Both the position numbers and the translations under genes were made by a program. Below are positions 63,668-64,000 of a DNA stretch of 64,000 bases, one piece after another. Source of the DNA: Kitasatospora sp. SolWspMP-SS2h (lineage in GTDB: Bacteria; Actinomycetota; Actinomycetes; Streptomycetales; Streptomycetaceae); contig NZ_QLLT01000008.1 in NCBI RefSeq assembly GCF_003259315.1, positions 62,001 through 126,000 on the forward strand. Reading direction: 5' to 3'. The notes beneath the pieces are model-generated. The model worked only from the letters and a program-made list of their open reading frames with translations, ran no database searches and was not told where the DNA came from. Position 1 is the stretch's first letter; every line of letters starts with the position of its first letter.

Positions 63668-64000
63668 ATGACCGCACACACCGTCCCGTCCCCGCCCACC
63701 GCCCGCCCGCTGCACGGCCCGGACTTCTCCAGCTACCCGGCCGCCGACGTCACCTGGCTGCTCAAGGACCTCTCCGACGTCCACCTCGAAGCGCCCACCG
63801 AGGAGCGCGAGGAGGCCGTGCAGTCCGGCGGCGCCCACTACGCCGAGTCGCTGCCCGTCGAGTACCAGCCCAGCCCCGAGTACCAGCAGCTCTTCCACAC
63901 CGCGCTGGCCGCCTCCACCACCCGGCTGGCCACCGCCGTCGGCGCCGTCGCCGAGACGCTGCTGCGCGAGCGCGGCCCGCACCTGGTGCTCGCCTCGCTC
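63668..64000 (+). CDS. StiP family protein (Ter module), truncated by window end
   Basis: 111 codons are visible from ATG 63668 (GAAGG SD); the gene runs off the right edge. The N-terminus is typical of the StiP/cysteine protease-like family found with Ter genes: FSSYPAADVTWLLKDLSDVHLEAPTEEREEAVQSGGAHYAESLPVEYQPSPEYQQLFHTAL. The family has been described as containing a PELOTA-like RNA-binding domain and a possible cysteine-protease fold. Neither the catalytic residues nor the end of the protein can be seen here. It lies 44 bp after the phosphoribosyltransferase gene. Confidence 0.8.
   Translation, partial: MTAHTVPSPPTARPLHGPDFSSYPAADVTWLLKDLSDVHLEAPTEEREEAVQSGGAHYAESLPVEYQPSPEYQQLFHTALAASTTRLATAVGAVAETLLRERGPHLVLASL

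Overview
This is a very GC-rich actinobacterial chromosome segment, most likely from the Streptomycetaceae (Streptomyces or Kitasatospora). The signs are near-universal G/C at third codon positions, many GTG starts, frequent leaderless-type promoters, tRNAs without encoded CCA, a homodimeric AceE pyruvate dehydrogenase, a FasR-fabD-fabH-acpP-fabF fatty-acid locus, DUF3052 and DUF3145 proteins, and an Hrd-type sigma factor beside dnaG. From memory, the gene order resembles the conserved chromosome core of Streptomyces coelicolor. I could not run a search to confirm this or to choose the genus.

Layout. 1-5.6 kb: assimilatory nitrite reductase large subunit (nirB, cut by the left edge, with a GlnR-like box upstream), a large HTH plus Sel1/TPR repeat protein, and a sirohydrochlorin chelatase-like protein that could supply the siroheme NirB needs. 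5.7-12.7 kb: an ArsR-type repressor and MFS exporter pair with a striking operator array, then dgt, dnaG and an HrdA-like sigma factor. 12.8-18 kb: glutamate decarboxylase, xylulokinase-type FGGY kinase, a small YtxH-like protein, two tRNA-Asn genes, a lipoprotein trypsin-like protease and a tRNA with a CAT anticodon. 18.4-26.2 kb is the most accessory-looking part. It holds two tandem paralogous secreted proteins of about 910 residues (beta-helix, PKD-like domains, C-terminal tryptophan-rich propeller-like repeats), then a translationally coupled ankyrin protein and beta-propeller lipoprotein.

26.5-31.9 kb: a PLP-dependent desulfhydrase/deaminase, an LCP cell-wall ligase, a divergent MarR/oxidoreductase pair and a DUF3145 protein. 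31.9-38 kb: the fatty-acid initiation operon under FasR, with a divergent pirin. 38-47 kb: a serine hydrolase, a MerR/aldo-keto reductase unit, a DUF1023 hydrolase, an MmcQ/YjbR protein, a NarL-type two-component system and a divergent TetR/DHA2 exporter pair. 47-51.6 kb: aceE, a DUF3052 protein and an AhpE peroxiredoxin.

51.7-64 kb is a dense tellurium-resistance-type (Ter) neighbourhood. It has two near-twin TerD proteins, a Ser/Thr kinase fused to a PQQ-type propeller, TerC, a DUF2637 membrane protein, a TerA/TerD-like protein, a TerD with a long Pro/Gln/Tyr tail, and the start of an HpcH/CitE-like lyase, phosphoribosyltransferase and StiP module. That last set matches the Ter-linked nucleoside-like-metabolite pathways proposed from comparative genomics. 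It is the best candidate in the window for a poorly characterised system, and it runs off the right edge.

Regulation is unusually legible. There are operator-like inverted repeats in front of the ArsR, MarR, MerR and TetR regulators, a GlnR-like box at nirB, seven genes with a -10 hexamer 6-7 nt before the start codon (predicted leaderless), and strong hairpin terminators at most convergent gene ends.
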